This document shows positions 41,810 through 42,724 of a stretch of DNA of 42,724 nt, piece by piece. The notes beneath the pieces were generated by a model, which was not told the DNA's origin, did no database searches, and was given only the letters and a program-made list of their open reading frames with translations. This DNA comes from CAYXDO01 sp964463485 (GTDB lineage Bacteria; Myxococcota; Kuafuiibacteriia; Kuafuiibacteriales; Kuafuiibacteriaceae), in contig CAYXDO010000092.1 in NCBI GenBank assembly GCA_964463485.1, positions 1 through 42,724 of the forward strand, given 5' to 3'. Made by a program: the position numbers and the translations under genes. Every line of letters starts with the position of its first letter. Positions within the stretch are counted from its first letter, which is position 1.

Positions 41810-41913
41810 GAAACCACAGACGACGCGGAGAGAAGACACAGAGGACACAGAGGATTGCTCATTCGATCCTCTGTGTGCTCCGTGGGCTACGGCTCTGTGC
41901 TCTCGGTGGTTTC
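41810..41913. repeat. 104-bp imperfect palindrome of the ACACAGAGGA type
   Basis: GAAACCAC (41810-41817) and GTGGTTTC (41906-41913) bound an imperfect palindrome with ACACAGAGGAT/ATCCTCTGTGT arms. It resembles the cores of the two long elements at 15038 and 36521 but lacks their GGGTGCACGACC ends and a clear target duplication. It lies in the 398-bp gap between the large kinase and the small Lys-rich gene; nothing else is seen there. Confidence 0.6.
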
Positions 41914-41977
41914 TACCTTGGTCTCGAATAGCTATGAGCGGGGACCTATACTCAGCTGAGTTGGCTCGGGTGATCGG

Positions 41978-42118
41978 TTATTTCTTCCCTTTCCCCGCCG
42001 CCGCTACGACGGAGCTGAGCTTCGACTGTTTGTCCTTGGCGCTCGCTACAGACTGCTTCTCGAGAAGCTCCTTCTTCTTCTTGGCTTGTTCCTTGGCCTT
42101 CGGTGATTTGTCGCCCAT
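41978..42118 (-). CDS. small Lys-rich protein, 46 aa
   Basis: A 46-aa reading frame starting MGDKSPKAKEQAKKKKELLE and ending in a Gly-Lys-rich tail (VVAAAGKGKK). It is highly basic, probably helical in the middle and unstructured at the ends. The MGDKSPKAK start is recognisable as a short conserved type of protein of unknown function found in myxobacteria and other bacteria. The composition (about one third Lys) suggests binding to nucleic acid or another polyanion. It is too short for standard cut-offs and easily missed, and the opposite-strand frame of similar extent is a shadow. No operon partner is close. Confidence 0.75.
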   Translation of the reverse strand: MGDKSPKAKEQAKKKKELLEKQSVASAKDKQSKLSSVVAAAGKGKK

Positions 42119-42305
42119 GGCCCACCATCGCACCAGGCCGACCTCGATACAACTCCGTCGCCCAATTTATCGCTCGTCCAACTTCGCTCCGACCCAGCAT
42201 TCCGCTCCGAGCAAGCCGAGGAGGCGCAAGTGAAGCACCGGCGAGTCGCAAGCGGGCTCACGATCCGCGCGATCGAATGATCGAATTCGGGCTTCGGACG
42301 CGGTC

Positions 42306-42331
42306 GAGCGATCTTGACGAGCGATCTTGAC
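42306..42331. repeat. 13-bp perfect tandem repeat
   Basis: GAGCGATCTTGAC occurs twice without a spacer (42306-42318, 42319-42331) in the 480-bp intergenic stretch between the small Lys-rich gene and the gene at the right edge. The rest of that stretch holds a G-rich segment (about 42487-42575) and no credible gene. Confidence 0.85.
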
Positions 42332-42599
42332 AATGGATCTCGAAGCCGACCGCCGGATCATCTTCGGGCGGCGAGGGATTCATCCTTGACCGCGGGCTCA
42401 GCGCGCCACTCGTTTTCGCTGAGCAAGAACTCTTCGTCGATCATCTCGCCGTCGTGCTCCGGATGGGTTGACTTCGGCGGGCTTCGTGGGCGTGAGCGTG
42501 AATCGTGGGCGTGGGGGTGGACGATTTCGTGGGGGTGGGCGAGAAACGTGGGACTGGAGGTGGACGAAAACACTCCGCCGATACTCTCAAACCTCAAAA

Positions 42600-42724
42600 A
42601 TGGCACAACTTCGTGAGCATTCCGATGACCCGGGTCAGGAGACTTTCGGTATCCGTCTCGAATTTCAATCGGGTGCAGCCGGGCCTGGATCTGAGTGCGC
42701 TGCGGGGAAGTTGTTCGCAAAAAG
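42600..42724 (+). CDS. start of an unidentified gene, cut by the window edge
   Basis: An ATG at 42600 opens a frame that reaches the end of the window: MAQLREHSDDPGQETFGIRL followed by EFQSGAAGPGSECAAGKLFAK. The amino-acid composition is protein-like, and the strand direction leads away from the G-rich spacer. Only 41 residues are visible, so no family can be given. A competing ATG in another frame at 42625 is also open to the edge. There is no strong ribosome site before either. Confidence 0.4.
   Translation, partial: MAQLREHSDDPGQETFGIRLEFQSGAAGPGSECAAGKLFAK

Noticed and set aside
41588..41848. 86-residue minus-strand frame upstream of the kinase
   Set aside because: It begins inside the palindromic repeat and has no recognisable features.
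42358..42720. 120-residue minus-strand frame at the right edge
   Set aside because: It translates the G-rich spacer into His/Pro/Ser-rich sequence and competes with the plus-strand start at 42600; only its last 30 residues look protein-like.
1..42724. CRISPR array, tRNA, rRNA or phage attachment sites
   Set aside because: No regularly spaced repeats, cloverleaf-type tails or rRNA-like stretches were noticed; the tandem repeats present are short and contiguous.

Overview
The window is high-GC DNA with the hallmarks of a myxobacterium or a related deltaproteobacterial lineage. It encodes two Hanks-type Ser/Thr kinases with C-terminal membrane anchors, two Cys-rich-repeat lipoproteins (one with CGDG...EACDDGN repeats, one with Dickkopf-like modules plus PPC domains), an ECF sigma/FecR-like/TPR operon, and many lipoproteins with no recognisable family. 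No rRNA, tRNA, CRISPR array or phage module was seen. The lineage call is inference from gene content, not from a marker gene.

Layout. 1-5.4 kb: a carboxypeptidase-regulatory-like protein, a DUF2007-type membrane protein, a 927-aa Cys-rich/PPC lipoprotein and a GNAT acetyltransferase. 5.5-12.4 kb (+): a compact co-directional run of an unknown protein, a PHP-domain phosphoesterase, a radical SAM enzyme translationally coupled to it, a GH13 alpha-amylase-family enzyme, an EF-hand-like protein and a lipoprotein. 12.3-14.9 kb (-): ECF sigma factor, FecR-like/TPR protein and an unknown exported protein, all with overlapping ends. 15.3-17.8 kb (+): a large lipoprotein. 17.8-27.5 kb (-): a train of six genes in one direction: a Cys-rich-repeat lipoprotein, a 1144-aa protein with a C-terminal S-adenosylhomocysteinase-like module, a Met/Cys/His-rich protein, a coiled-coil protein with a proline-rich repeat tail, a B12-type radical SAM protein and a YD-like/TPR protein. 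27.6-33.2 kb (+): a membrane protein, a zinc-ribbon Ser/Thr kinase coupled to a small lipoprotein, and a YfhO-type polytopic membrane protein. 33.2-36.4 kb (-): an AlgI-like MBOAT acyltransferase, an SGNH/AlgJ-like partner and a methyltransferase, chained by overlaps and probably modifying a cell-surface polymer. 36.8-39.1 kb: a zinc-ribbon/TPR protein, a degraded stretch and a truncated AAA ATPase. 39.3-42.7 kb: a second large kinase with a PEGA-like domain, a 46-aa Lys-rich protein, a G-rich spacer and the start of a gene that leaves the window.

The strongest non-coding signal is a roughly 195-bp repeat present twice (15038-15231 and 36521-36718). It is an imperfect palindrome with 12-bp terminal inverted repeats, and each copy is flanked by its own perfect 9-bp direct repeat, so it looks like a non-autonomous transposable element (MITE). 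A different MITE-like element with perfect 14-bp inverted ends lies at 30493-30609, and related palindromic fragments lie at 41810-41913 and about 1878-1946. The most unusual coding locus is the 17.8-27.5 kb train. It combines a fused SAH-hydrolase-like protein, a radical SAM enzyme and a Cys/Met/His-rich partner, which together suggest an undescribed SAM-linked modification system; this is a hypothesis.
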